From: Areca catechu
Lineage: Eukaryota > Streptophyta > Magnoliopsida > Arecales > Arecaceae
Assembly (NCBI GenBank): GCA_021397845.1
Contig: CM038040.1
Coordinates: forward strand, 64,930,088-64,994,087
Reading direction: 5' to 3'
DNA: 64,000 bases
In this document: positions 46,785 through 58,725 of the stretch, piece by piece
Position numbering within the stretch: the stretch's first letter is position 1
Layout: each line of letters starts with the position of its first letter
The notes under the pieces: generated by a model
Database searches by the model: none
What the model saw: the letters and a program-made list of their open reading frames with translations, nothing else
What the model was told of the DNA's origin: nothing
Made by a program: the position numbers and the translations under genes

Positions 46785-47443
46785 TGATGCAGGACAGGGA
46801 TTGGACTGGATCGCTGGTGAGCATGAAAGTCACCAGAGATTAGGATTTGCAAAGAAGGAGGAAAGTAGAGGGTGCAGGGTTAAGAAAAATACTGGGGTTC
46901 ACATAGATTCCCCAAGAAGAACAAGCACATAGCAAAGGGGCTCACACAGATGCCCTAGAAGAACAAGCACATAGCAAAGGGGCTCACATAGATGCCCTAG
47001 AAGATCAAGCACATAGCAAAGGGTCTCACATAGATGCCCTGGGCTCACACAGATGCCCAAAATCAGGGATCACACAGAAACCCTGGAAAGATGGAGAAGG
47101 GATCATACAGATACCCTAGGATCACACAGATCCTTCACACAGAATAGTAGAAATTTTATTCATCCATCCTTTCTTATTACAAAAGGCTGAGGGTGGTATT
47201 TATAGATTTTCCAACCCTCATTTGAATTTGAATACAAGATAAAAAGATAAGAACGAATCAAATTCAAATATAAGATAGGATAAGATAAGCCTATCCATAT
47301 ATCAATCCTAACCAACCAAATCCTAATTCAAATTTTAAACAAAAGATAAATCCTAAATAAATTTATTCCAAAAATGCTTCAAGATCTGTGCCACTCCAAG
47401 AATTATGCTTGCTCCAAGATCCGTGCTTGAGATGTCCTCATCA
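46785..47443 (-). repeat. C right LTR (5' LTR) with promoter
   Basis: 659 bp. TATA box on the minus strand at 47198-47205 (CTATAAAT). Transcription would run left through the primer site into the captured gene piece. Three 42-bp units, as in the left LTR. Confidence 0.93.
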
Positions 47444-47448
47444 AAAGA

Positions 47449-47753
47449 GATACCATAGAATCTAAAGAGCTCAAGAAGAAAAGAGGGAAGGGAAAACTCA
47501 ATCTGGCCTCGAATGCCTCCTCATATACTCCTAACCTATCTGAAGGTGGATTGTTCACCCATGCGCTAGACTCAGGGAATTCCAAGTTGAACTCCCCCGA
47601 GATTCCGTACGAGATCCGGATCTCTGATAAATCTTCTAGGCCTAATATAGATTGGTAGGCCTTGAGACCGGAGGTCTCTAGCCTAGTGCATCCCTTACTC
47701 GTCTTTTCAGAATTCCTCTCTAATGGTGACTCTCCTCTTCTGCAACTTGCCAT
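47449..47753 (-). pseudogene. T3 antisense extra ORF, N-terminal part
   Basis: The minus-strand frame starts MASCRRGESPLERNSEKTSK and continues through IRISYGISGEFNLEFP and VYEEAFEARLSFPFPLFFLS, aligned with T2's ALYEDFFFGSLRLPFHPFFLS. Insertion of C cuts it after this block; the next conserved block lies at 44640-44880. Together these show a Transposase_28-like domain at the start of the ORF. Confidence 0.7.
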
Positions 47754-47759
47754 TATGAA

Positions 47760-48818
47760 AAAGAAAATAGACTAGAAGAAAAAGATAAAAGACTCACTTG
47801 AGAATGAAAAGTGGTCAAGGAGGACAAGTTACCCCCCAGAAAGATCTCCAACATGGGTGAATGGGGAAGAAGAGAAGAGGGAACACCAGCGACTGGAGCG
47901 GGGGGCGACAGGAGGATGCTTTAGGGAAGAAGGTCCTGCAAAGTAAAAATGCAAATAAAAAACCAAGGAAACTGCTTCTTAAAGCAAGAAAAGGGGGTTT
48001 TAAAATCCTGTATCGCTTCAAGTTGATCAATGCATGCCACATGGTGGCCCCCTATTGGCCTCCTGTAATTGTCGATTACCTAGATTAAATACAGCATGCC
48101 AGATGAAACATCTACCAGATTCATGAATCGGGGCCCATGATTGCTTCCATGAATCTAGATCTACCTCGGAAGCAGTGTGCGATCCTTTGATTTGAAAGGA
48201 CCCATTGATCATTCATCAGAGCAGGATCTTGATCAGAAGAAGACTCGTCTTAGTTCTAATATTTTGATAGGGCAACAAGGTTAATGCTTGGTCGATCCCA
48301 CCACTCGGCCAACCCCTTGTCAGAGAAGTCGGTGTTCTTCCCAACCGACTAAGCCTACATAAGTACAACATAGCCAGTGCCTCTTCCGATTAATCGAATC
48401 TAGTCAGATGCCAAACTATTAAGTGCCCTCATTCGAATAGGTCTTAGTAGTAACTGGTGCTTATCAATTGGCCCCTAAAAAGCTATCTAAATGCACTCGC
48501 TAGCCGCTCATCATACCCGATCCCTGGTTGTCTGGCAATTTGGCTCCAACATGCTAGGATGTAACTTGATCATGTGCTTGGCACATGAGTGGTCCCTTGT
48601 CTCACCATCTATCGCCATATTGGAAAAAATGACATCCTAGTTGGCTAGATCAAGCTGAGTATTGCCCACAGACTACCATCATGCGACCTAGCCTTGGCAG
48701 TAACTAGCATCCTATCAGTCAGATGGTCCAATGGCATGAGCATCTCATCTCTAACTAAAGCCATCCGATCAAGTACCTCCTGGCTGACCATTCCTCCGAC
48801 TTATTAGAAATACCTAGA
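47760..48818 (+). other. T3 3' untranslated region and probable LTR fragment
   Basis: No gene. A possible LTR start is TGATAGGGCAACAAGG near 48265. The following 550 bp is rich in CGATC / CGGCC / GCCAACC text resembling Tat LTR sequence. H cuts it at 48819. No second copy is present to confirm it. Confidence 0.35.
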
Positions 48819-49052
48819 TGTTGAGCCTGGAATGATTTTGATGATTACAAAACATTGGAGCATGTATTTATGACTAACTCTTTCAATTATTCAAGAAGAC
48901 TTTGTAGGAAGCATTTATCAATGAATCACTTTATTTCCTACTTAGCTAGAAGTTATCCCAGTACAGTTGTATTAATTAATGAAGTGTATTGAATTGAAGA
49001 TCTCAAAGTTGTAAAGCCCTAATTTTTATTCTTGTAATCTTGTAAAAAGGGC

Positions 49053-49060
49053 TATAAATA
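49053..49060 (+). promoter_or_regulatory. TATA box of H LTR
   Basis: GGGCTATAAATAAG about 235 bp after the LTR start is a good plant TATA box in the correct orientation for H. Confidence 0.5.
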
Positions 49061-49381
49061 AGTAAAAATGAGTTTGATTAGGTAAGATATCCTTTGTAAC
49101 CTATTTTGAAGTTTTGGAAGACTTGTATTGGTTGGAGATTCAATTGGCTAAATTTTGAAGAAGTTCTGCTAGAACTGACTCATGGATCAAGAGCCGACTC
49201 CTATTCTGGCACTGCACGAAGAGCTTGAGTTTCAGAAATCCGAGCTGACTCGAATATATTAAGTCGACTTGAACAGAAGTTCCAAATCATAAGTTTCATA
49301 AACTCAGAGCCTTGAGCAGACTCGACCTAGAAGAGCTGACTTGTCCAGAGTTTGTGTTTATCTTGATTAAGACTTCGAGCC

Positions 49382-52300
49382 TGTCACGCCCCAAATCCAG
49401 CACCGGAATCGGCTACGTGACCGGCCGCACAAACCCTAGATTTTATCCTAGAGATCATGCAAGGCCTAGGTACACAAGAATCAAACACATCAAAATTAAA
49501 ACTAATATTATATAAAAAATTGATTAACAATTAAACAATCTGGTGCGGGCACCAGACTCAGAAGAAGACTTCAGGGCTCCATCTAGATCTCTTATTGACC
49601 TTGAACGAAGAATTAGGATTTTTTTGTTTTGTAATAAGGGTTGACTTGGTCAACTCAATTTTAGTCTTGAGTTTATATTTCCCTGCAATTTAAATTTTGT
49701 TGAGTCATGTTGACTCAGTACAAGTCCTAGTAGTGGTCTAGGTCTTCTCCAGGTTGGTGCCACTTTTTTTTCAGTCAAGTCAAGGTCCAGCGTGCCACAT
49801 TTTTTCTCCCAGGCCCAAGCAAGTGGGCGCCACACTCCCAGCCACACGCCAGAGTCCAGGAGGCGCCACATCTCCATCTAGTGTCTTTGGTCCCTACACC
49901 ACAAGAAGTAAGTTCCTTTTTTTTCTTGCACCACTTGGGAGAGAAATCCATCAAGATACCTCAATCCAAGGAGGAGCCAATTTCTTTCCAGATAAACCCA
50001 AGCCAGGATGGCAAGAATTTTTCTTGAAGAGAGGATCAAGGAGGTGCCCCACAATGTTCCATAAAAATCCAAGTTATAAAAGGGAAGAGAGCATGTCTTG
50101 GGGAGGAATTCAAGGAGGTTCTCAAAAGTTTCCAAAAGTGCCAAAGCCATGAAAGGAAGAAGCCTAAACTTGTGGAGCAAGACTAGGAGGTGTCCAAATG
50201 AGCCAAACCATGAAGGAAAAATCCTTGATTCATGGAGTGATACTAGGAGACACCCCCATAACCTGCCATTTGGAGTTGATTTTTATGTTTTCTTGGAGTT
50301 TTTGGGCTGCCCACTCATGGAAGGAGTCTTGGAAAGAGAATTTGATGCCTAAAGTGTGGGTTAGTCCTATTAGTCCCACATGAAAAATGTATAAAATTTT
50401 ATTTCTTTGTTATGTCTATATATTCAACTCTATGTAACTCTTGAATTTAATGATGAATGAAATCAGTTTCTTTGTGAGCAACTTTGTGTTTCTCTCTTCT
50501 GTACTTGTATTCAAGTGTTGAGCTCCGTGAGGGAGTGATTCCGGGTTTCATATGAACCTTGAGGAGGTGTGAGATCTCCAAACCCTACCAAAACCCTAGG
50601 TTAGCCACTTCAATTCCAAACCCTAGTCGCCCATCATCTTCTTCATTCCACCAATCATCCAAACCCTAATCTACCTCATCATCTCACGGCCCCTCTCTTC
50701 CAAGTAGAGGTCGACCACCAGCATCCAGGTCCAGATCGGCTACTTTGAATACAGAGCAAATCCCAGAGGAAGTCAGATCAGCATCTAGGAGAATCAGGAT
50801 TTCAGCAATATCAATTTTTCAAGTTCTTCTTATCTGGTAAATCCTTTCTTTGAGTATCAGGTTCCTTAACTTGTTCTTCTTCTTTCCCAGATCCTGAGTT
50901 CAGGAGAAGCCAACTCTGCCAAAGGACCAGTATTGGAGGATCCATTGCGAAGATATCTGAATCCGAGGATCCAACAATCTGCTCGAGAGAGTCCTTCCAC
51001 CAAACTCTGTGAAGATCATTGCCTGGTACATAACCCTTCCCTTCTCTTTATTTCTGTCCTGTTGAAAGTTCAGAGCGAAACCCTAGGTCTGGAAGTTTCT
51101 CAACCCCCAGCGATCCTTTACTTCTAAACTACTCTGATAATCTAGTTTCTTTGAATTGTTCTTTCAATTATTATATAGTTTCTTTCAATTTAGTTTAACT
51201 TTCATTTGAGTCAAAGCCAACTTCCGAAAATATATATAAAAATAAAAATAAAAATATACATTAATTTTAATTTTCTTCCGCATTCCACATATCCGTTCTG
51301 CATCAATTTTGGTATCAGAGCTTTCGTTCTGCATCACAATCTATTTATTAAATCAATATCACTAATTGGTCTACTGATTCACAACAATCATCAGTAACCG
51401 AAACTAACTCTAACTAACTAACTAACTCAATATTAATGAAGCTCTGTCTCACGCCCGCCCAATCCTCGCTATGTATCCTAAGTCTTTCGAAAAAAATAAA
51501 AAACAGGGAGTGAGCTATACAGCCCAGTAAGGTTCCTTCACAATCACACCAGTATTAATATAAAAATTAAAAGTAGCAAAATCACAGTAGTTTAAAGGAA
51601 AAACAATAAATTTTCGGTCACGCAACCAAAACCAGTCACATATCAAGTATATCAAAAACCTTTCACAATATTATATTTCCTTTAAATGTTTTTATTAACT
51701 TTTCCTCCTCTTTAGGGTACTGGACTAACCATTGTCATGCGACGCCCATGACTGGCAACCACACCATCAACCATGTATTCTAAGCCCGTGGCCAGGGTAG
51801 CTCACGTACAAAGCCCGTGACTCTGGCTGTCCCATGTTTTAAACACCCATGGCCGGCTATTCTTCATACGAAGCCTGAGGCTCCGACAACTTCAGATCCA
51901 TGGCTAGTCCAGACACCGTTATCACTTTATCCATCCACATCATCTCATAGCAATCATAACATTCATAGCTTTCCAATAACTGTATCATGATCCAACCCAC
52001 ACAAATAATACATCATTCATGGTTCATCCCACATAAATAACACATTATTGATAACACATAGTATACCAGAACATAGCTGGTAACATCAAAAATCATGCTG
52101 TCCAGCTCATAAATATCAACTAATCCATGCAAATCTAGTCATGTATGCTGATGCTCATATGCCTGAATCAAATCATGTCGAAATAAACACACATATATAT
52201 ATACTGGTGATCAGGTCCAGAGATCCTTACCTCCTAAGAATCTACCTGAACTAGTCCATACCCGAATTTTGCACGATGCCTTCCTGCTCAGAAGACTAAT

Positions 52301-53104
52301 TCCCTACATTAATAAATAATTTTATTAAAAACTTAAATTCTCAATTTTCATGAATCCCGAGAAAATCCTTTGATTCTCTCTCTTCATTCTCTCTCCTCTT
52401 TCTCTCTCCTCCTTCTCTCTCTTCATTTTTTTTCCTGAATCGTACATAACCCCCCTTTTTTTTTTCTTTCTTCTTTTTCTTCCTTTCTTTCTTCTCATCT
52501 CTTCTTCCTCTCTCCTCTTCCTTCTTTCTTTCTCTTTTCTTTTCTTCTCTCCCGAACTCCTCCCTGACACTTCTCTAGACCAAACCAACAAGCCCTCCCC
52601 TCCACCATGGCTGCCGGTGTCCAAGAGAAGTGGCCTCCGGGAAGACGAACTCGGCAGACAGGGCGGACTGCAACGGCACTACCGGCGATCCATGATCCCA
52701 AACCCAAACCAAAACTGGATATAATTTTTTTTTATAAAAGAAACCTTACCTGGCTTCGCCGGTCTCTTAGATGCTTGCTGGCGAGGAGGAGGACGGTGCG
52801 GAAAGGCTCGATAGGCTTATTTCGATGACGATGGATGGGGATTTAAAGAGTTCCACCGATAGTCCCTTAACGTCTAAGGAAGGGAAACTGCGTCAATCGG
52901 AGTCCCAAACAACTTCAACCATGATGCCGACCGACTCCCTCTCCCCTTACGGCTCCTCCCTCGAAGTCTTCGGCGAAATTGCCGGCGGTCAAGGGTGAGG
53001 AAACCTCCCCTGTTCCACAACCTCTCCGTGTTTTTTTTTTTTTTGACTGGTTTGGGTTGAAGTTGGCTGGGCCTGTCGACTTCAGCCCAAGCCCGGATAT
53101 TACA
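49382..53104 (-). repeat. G left LTR (3' LTR), interrupted by F
   Basis: 1922 bp once F and its extra CAATC are removed. It matches 55054-57002. It includes a CT-rich tract (52375-52560) and a GC-rich part (52600-53000). ORFs here (for example 52607-52998) recur in the other LTR with changes and are not taken as genes. Confidence 0.9.
49541..51336 (+). mobile_element. F: chromovirus LTR with attached primer site and second LTR tail
   Basis: Exact target duplication CAATC at 49536-49540 and 51337-51341. Contents: a full LTR 49541-51305 (TGGTGCGGGCACC...TTCTGCATCA) of the E family, then ATTTTGGTATCAGAGCTTT with the Met primer site (51310-51321), then CGTTCTGCATCA, the last bases of an LTR again. 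All interior genes and all but about 12 bp of the second LTR are missing. LTR TATA box near 50390-50397. The intact duplication shows that both outer ends are original. Confidence 0.88.
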
Positions 53105-53569
53105 TTCTCCCCCCGTTAAAAAAAAAATTTATCCTCGAAATTAGCTTGATTGAGATTTGTAAACCTTAAGAATAACCAACCCTCATGTCATTCGATCTTC
53201 AACTTCCAATTAGTCTACCCCTTAAGGTACTTACTTCAAAACTTGATCTTTTTCATTTATAATCTAGATCAAATTTTTGACATTCAAACCATATCCTAAT
53301 CACTTATGTCATAGTTCTGAGTCCATGTTATGTCTTAATAACTACCAAGTGATTTCCAAATCATAAATGTCCAGTCTCGAACAATCATGACCTGAATTCT
53401 GATATGACTCACATTTATCAAAATCACTTATAACACAGTTCCAAATCATCATAATCTATGTTCTAACACTATTCTTATCATATCCTAATAATCATTATAT
53501 CATTATGATTCTAATTACTTGTATTACCGACCCAAATGGTCATAACCTACTCATACCTGTCACTACAGA
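53105..53569 (-). other. G non-coding 3' interior and polypurine tract
   Basis: AT-rich with no gene. It links the end of gag to the polypurine tract (53105-53118 region) and the 3' LTR. It replaces the roughly 3.5 kb of protease-RT-RNase H-integrase expected in a complete relative. Confidence 0.7.
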
Positions 53570-54898
53570 ATTGGATGCATTGGCATCGTGCTGCGTGAGT
53601 GCGTACACCCATCCTTGGGTGCTCGGGTTTTGCTGCCCTCCTCCTGGTTGCTATCTTCCTTGAGGTGGTCGATATAGTGATCCCTTTTGCTTATAGCACA
53701 TAATCACCTTGTGACCCTCCATTCCACAGTTATAGCACTTCCCTCCTGGCCAAGTACAGTCTCGCTTAAGATGCGGCCCACCATACTTGTAACACTGGAT
53801 CTCCTCCTTTTGTTGAGTCTCGTTACCTAGAGCAGCATTATCAGGCTTCCATGTCTTTGCACTAATGTTTCCATTAGGTTGATCCTGAAATCCTCCAGAT
53901 CTGGATCTTTTCCTTAAAGCTTTTTCTCTTTCAGCTTGAGCCATATCCAATCCCTTTTCTATAATTAGTGCCTTGTTGACGACCTCCTTATAGGTAGGTA
54001 GCTCGAAAGCAGTTACCTGATGCTAGATCCGATCTCTAATTCCATTTTCAAATTTCCTAGCCCGGATCCCTTCATCTGCTAACAGTGATGGAGCATATAT
54101 CGATAATTCTTCAAATTTTGCAACATACTGAGAAACGGTTAAATTACCCTGCTCCAAGCGATCAAATTCTCGAAATTTTTGTACCCAAACACTTTGAGGA
54201 AAGTACCTCTCATAGAAAATCCTTCTAAAGTCTGCCAAGATAAAAGGTACATCAGTCAGTCCTTGCTTCCCAAGCTCCAACTCCCACTAAGCAACTGCCT
54301 TGTCTTGTAACAAGAATGTAGCAAAAGTAACCTTCTCCCCTTCCGGACACCATAAGGCTTGAAATACTTTTTCTACAGCCTTTAACCAACCCTCTGCCTC
54401 CATGGGATCAGATGTTCCCTTGAATACCAGTGGCGCATACTTCTTGAAATCTATCAAAGTGATTGGTCGTTCTTATGGAATCCTAACTTCTAGCTGCTAC
54501 TGCTGTAATAATAGCTGCTACATAAACTGTTGCTGTTGCTATTGTGCTTCCATTAATCTTAGTGTATCAGCTCTTGCAGTAGTTTGTTGCTGCACTAAGT
54601 ATTGCAATAGCTAGGGAAGACCCACCTAGTCCCTAGGCTGAACTCCAGATCCTCTTAGTGTTTCCATTTCTGCAGTCCTAGTCTCCGGGGTGTTGTCCAA
54701 AGGATTGGGTGCCGGTTAGTGTGGATGTTCCCCATCACCAGTGTTGTCCATGGGATTGGGCGTTGGTTCTTGTGGATGTTCCTCATCACTGAATAGAACC
54801 CCAGTATCCTCATGCTTCTTTATAGGATCCCAAGCATTTGATCCATCCACAAATCTTGTGGGCCTCCTAGCACGACCATGCCCACTACCACGCACCAT
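53570..54898 (-). pseudogene. gag: G gag
   Basis: ATG at 54896-54898 begins MVRGSGHGRARRPTRFVDGS. A Gln-rich stretch with stops follows (54480-54620). The gag core is at 54023-54400 (FRRIFYERYFPQSVWVQKFR, SQYVAKFEELSIYAPSLL). Zinc knuckles are at 53690-53790: CYKYGGPHLKRDC (one Cys lost) and intact CYNCGMEGHKVIMC. The frame reaches WVYALTQHDANASNSVVTG, the text that normally leads into protease, and then stops matching. About seven stops are present. It would have packaged its own RNA, with enzymes supplied by a relative. Confidence 0.88.
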
Positions 54899-55053
54899 GG
54901 AAATCCTGCACCAGTCATTATTAGTATACAACTAACACTCAAATGGTCAAAACAAACATGACATAGTATCTACCCCACCTATGAATCAACCCACACTCTC
55001 TCGATGAGCTTATACCCTAAGATCCTAGAACCTGATTTGCTCTGATACCACTC

Positions 55054-57002
55054 TGTCACGCCTCGAATCTAGCATCAGAATCGGCTACGTGATCGGTCGC
55101 ACAAATCCTAGGTTTTATCCTAGAGATCATGCAAGGCCTAGGTACACAAGAATCAAACACATCAAAATTAAAACTAATATTACATAAACAATTGATTAAC
55201 AATTAAACAATCCATTTATTAAATCAATATCACTAATTGGTCTACTGATTCACAACAAGCATCAATAACCGAAACCAACTCTAACTAACTAACCAACTCA
55301 ACATTAATGAAGCTCCGTCTCACGCCCAGCCCAATCCTCGCTATGTATCCTGAGTCTCTGGAAAAAAATAGAAAATAGGGAGTGAGCTATACAGCCTAGT
55401 AAGATTCCTTCATAATCACACCAGTATTAATATAAAAACTAAAAGCAGCAAAATCACAGTAGTTTAACAAGAAAACAATAAATTTTTGGTCACGCGACCA
55501 AAACCAATCGCATATCAAGTATATCAAAAACTTTTCGTAATATTATATTTCCTTTAAATATTTTTATTAACTTTTCCTCTTCTTTAGGGTACTGGACTAG
55601 CCATTATCATGCAACGCCCATGACTGGCAACCACACTATCAACCATGTATTCTAAGCCTGTGGCCAGGGTAGCTCACGTACAAAGTCCGTGACTCTGGCT
55701 ATCCCATGTTTTAAACGCCCATGGCCGGCTATTCTTCATACGAAGCTCGAGGCTCCGACAACATCAGATCCATGGCTAGTCCGACACTGTTATCACTTTA
55801 TCCATCCACATCATCTCATAGCAATCATAACATTCATAGCTTTCCAATAACTGTATCATGATCCAACCCACACAAATAATACATCATTCATGGTTCATCC
55901 CACATAAATAACACATTATTGATAACACATAGTATAGCAGAACATAGTTGGTAACATCAAAAATCATGCTGTCCAGCACATAAATATCAACTAATCCATG
56001 CAAATCTAGTCATGTATGCTGATGCTCATATGCCCGAATCAAATCATGTCGAAATAAACACACACACACATATATATATATATATACTGGTGATCAGGTC
56101 CAGAGATCCTTACCTCCCAAGAATCTACCTGAACTAGTCCATACCCGAATTTTGCACGATGCCTTCCTGCTCAGAAAACTAATTCCCTACATTAATAAAT
56201 AATTTTATTAAAAATCTAAATTTCTAATTTTCACGAATCCCGAGAAAATCCTTTGATTCTCTCTCTTCATTCTCTCTCCTCTTTCTCTCTCCTCTTTCTC
56301 TCTCCTCCTTCTCTCTCTTCATTTTTTTCCTGAATTATACAGAACCCCCCCTTTTTTTCTTTCTTCTTTTTCTTCCTTTATTTCTTCTCCTCTCTTCTTC
56401 CTCTCTCCTCTTCCTTCTTTCTTTCTCTTTTCTTTTCTTCTTTCCCAAACTCCTCCCTAACACTTCTCTGAACCAAACCAACTAGCCCCCCCCTCCCCCA
56501 TGGCTGTCGGTGACCAAGAGAAGTGGCCTCCGAGAAGACGAACTCAGCAGATGGGGCGAATGGCGACGGCACTACCGGCGATCCATGATCCCAAACCCAA
56601 ACCAAACTAGATTCAATTTTTTTTTATAAAAGAAACCTTACCTGGCTTCGCCGGTCTCTTGGATGCTCGCCGGCGAGGAGGAGGACGGTGCGGAGAGGCT
56701 CGATAGGCTTATTTCGACAACGGTGGATGGGGATTTAAAGAGTTCCACTGACGATCCCTTAACATCTAAGGAAGGGAAACTGCGTTAATCGGAGTCCCAA
56801 ACAACTTCAGCCACGATGCCGACCGACTCCCTCTCCCCTTACGGCTCCTCCCTCGAAGTCTTCAGTGAAATCACCGGCCGGTCAAGGGTGAGGAAACCTC
56901 CCCTGTTCCACGACCTCTCCGGGGTTTTTTTTTTTTTTTTTTGACTGGTTTGGGTTGAAGTCGGCTGGACCTACCGACTTCAGCCCAAGCCCGGATATTA
57001 CA
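55054..57002 (-). repeat. G right LTR (5' LTR)
   Basis: 1949 bp, TGTCACGCC...ATTACA. Contains a CA/TA microsatellite at about 56060-56087 and a CT-rich tract at 56260-56460. The primer site lies 3 bp to its left. Confidence 0.92.
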
Positions 57003-57103
57003 GAGCCAACTCGACCTAGAAGAGCTGACTTATACAGAGTTTGATTTTCTATTATCTAAGACTTCGAGCCGACTCAACCATCTCGAGCCGACTCGAGTGT
57101 CGG

Positions 57104-58725
57104 TGATGTAGAACAAAAGAGGAGATGATGCGATGCGGAAGTAAATTGAGACTAATTCTTTTTTTTTTTTTTTTTTGTTATATTTTTAGAAGTCGGCTTT
57201 GACTCAAAGGAAAGCTAAACTAAATTGAAAGAAACTAGGTAATAATTGAAAGCACAATTTAAAAAAAACTGGGTTATCAGAGTAGTTCAGAAGTAACGGA
57301 TCGCTGGGGGTTGAGAAATTCCCAGACCTAGGGTTTCGCTCTGAACTTTCAAAATGACAGAAGTAAAGAGAAGAGAAGGGTTACAGACCAGATAGTGATC
57401 TTCACGGAGTTTGGTGGAAGGACTCTCTTGAGCAGATTGTTGGATCCCCGGATTCAGATATCTTCGCAATGGATCCTCCAATACTGATCCTTTGGCAGAG
57501 TTGGCTTCTCCTGAACTCAAGATCTGGGAAAGAAGAAGAACAATTTATGGAATCAGATACTCAAGGAAGGATTTACTAGATTGAAGAACTTGAAAGCTAA
57601 TGTTGCTGAAATCCAGATTCTCCTAGAGGCTGATCTGACTTCCTCTGGGAATTGCTCTGGATCTGAAGTTTCTGGACTGGACCTGGATGCTGGTGGTCGG
57701 CCTTGACTTGGAGAGAGTGGCCGTGAGAAGTGGGATAGGCTAGGGTTTGGTGGAAAGAAGAGGATGATGGGCGGCTAGGGTTTGGAAGTGAAGTGGCTAA
57801 CCTAGGGTTTGGGGTTGGAGATCTCACACCTCCTCAAGGTTCCTGGGGAACCCGGATTTACTCCCTCACGGAGCTCAACACCTGGATGCAAGTGTGGAAG
57901 AGAGAAACACAAAGTTTGCTCACACATAAATTGGATTCATTTATCAGATTACTTTAAAATTTACAAGAGGGGTTTAATTTATAGGACTTTACAAGAGAGT
58001 AGGGTTTTACATCTTCTCATGTGGGACTAATGGGGGGAATCTTCAAATTAGGTTTGTAGGATCAATCCACACACATATGGTCGGCCAAGAGGTTCCAAAA
58101 AAGTTGATTGGAGGCTTCAAAAGGAAGGTAGGTGGCGCCTCCTAGCCTTGTTCTTCAAGAAAAAATATTTTTCCTTCCATGGCTCAACTCTTTTGGACTC
58201 CTCCTTTTCTTTCTCCCTAAGTCATGGTTCTTCCCATCTTTGCTTTGGGCGTTTTTGGCATAGATTGGGTGCCCCCTTGAAGTGCTCCCTAAGAAGAGCT
58301 TCTTTCTTTACATAGCTTGGCTCTTATGGAATGTTTTGGGCCGCCCCCTTGAATTGTGGATCCCAGATTGTTTTCTCCTCAAGTGGCGCATGAGAGAAGG
58401 GACCTACTATCTTGTGGTGTGGGGACCAGAGCATACTGGATGGAGATGTGGCACCCCCTAGACTCAGGTGTGTGGCTGGGAGTGTGGCTGGGAGTGTGGC
58501 GCCCACTTGCTTGGCCTTGGGAGAAAATGTGACACCCAGGTTGAAGTCCTAGACCACTATTGAGTCAACATGACTCAACAAAATTAAATTGTAGGGAAAT
58601 ACAGACTCAAGCTAAAATCAAGTCAACCCTTATTACAAACCAGAAAACCCTAATTCTTCGGGCAAGGTTAATCAGAGATCCAGATGGACCCCTAAAGTCT
58701 TCTTCTGAGTTTGGTGCCCGTACCA
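57104..58725 (-). repeat. E 3' LTR
   Basis: 1622 bp, TGATGTAGAAC...GCCCGTACCA on the + strand. On the minus strand it begins TGGTACGGGCACC, like F's TGGTGCGGGCACC. TATA box on the minus strand (TATAAATT) at 57976-57983. Long open frames (for example 57287-57520) also occur in F on the opposite strand and are LTR sequence. Confidence 0.9.

Larger units (their letters stand above)
44888..47443 (-). mobile_element. C: non-autonomous LTR element carrying host gene fragments
   Basis: 2556 bp with 659-bp LTRs (TGATG...CATCA), an exact target duplication AAAGA at 44883-44887 and 47444-47448, and a tRNA-Met primer site GCTCTGATACCA at 46771-46782, two bases from the right LTR, so the element reads on the minus strand. 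The 1.24-kb interior has no gag or pol. It contains part of a leucine-rich-repeat receptor-kinase gene and a second unidentified GC-rich coding-like segment. The LTRs are nearly identical, so insertion is recent. Movement would need proteins from another element. Confidence 0.93.
41640..48818 (+). mobile_element. T3: 3' half of a second Tat-like element
   Basis: Same plan as the 3' part of T2: a tandem-repeat block (41645-42090), then a long antisense ORF (42530-47753), then 3' untranslated and LTR-like sequence. The pol part is absent, as X1 abuts at 41639. Element C is inserted at 44888-47443. The right side is cut at 48819 by H. The + strand assignment is by analogy with T2. Confidence 0.65.
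49382..57002 (-). mobile_element. G: gag-only Ty3/gypsy element
   Basis: LTRs TGTCACGCC...GGATATTACA, exact target duplication GAGCC at 49377-49381 and 57003-57007, and a tRNA-Met primer site complement GCTCTGATACCA at 55039-55050. The polypurine tract AACGGGGGGAGAA (minus strand) touches the left LTR at 53105. The interior is only 1.95 kb and encodes Gag, so the element depends on others for enzymes. F sits inside its left LTR. Without F it is about 5.8 kb. The LTRs differ moderately, so it is older than B or C. Confidence 0.93.
48819..57103 (+). mobile_element. H: Sirevirus-like LTR fragment (host of G, cut by E)
   Basis: Starts TGTTGAGCCTGGAATG, followed by ATTTTGATGATTACAAAAC and ATTGGAGCATGTAT. 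This matches the outer end of the S1 LTR read on the minus strand, so H is a related LTR in + orientation. About 660 bp is visible once G (49382-57002) is removed. It is cut at 57104 by E and would continue beyond the window. Near its end it carries GAGCCGACTCGA motifs like S1. Confidence 0.75.

Noticed and set aside
50933..51127. 64-codon frame in F, mirrored at 57287-57520 in E
   Set aside because: Both lie in LTRs of the same family in opposite orientation; LTR sequence, not a gene.
52607..52998. Arg-rich frames in the GC-rich part of the G left LTR
   Set aside because: The same region in the right LTR has different frames; no conserved protein.
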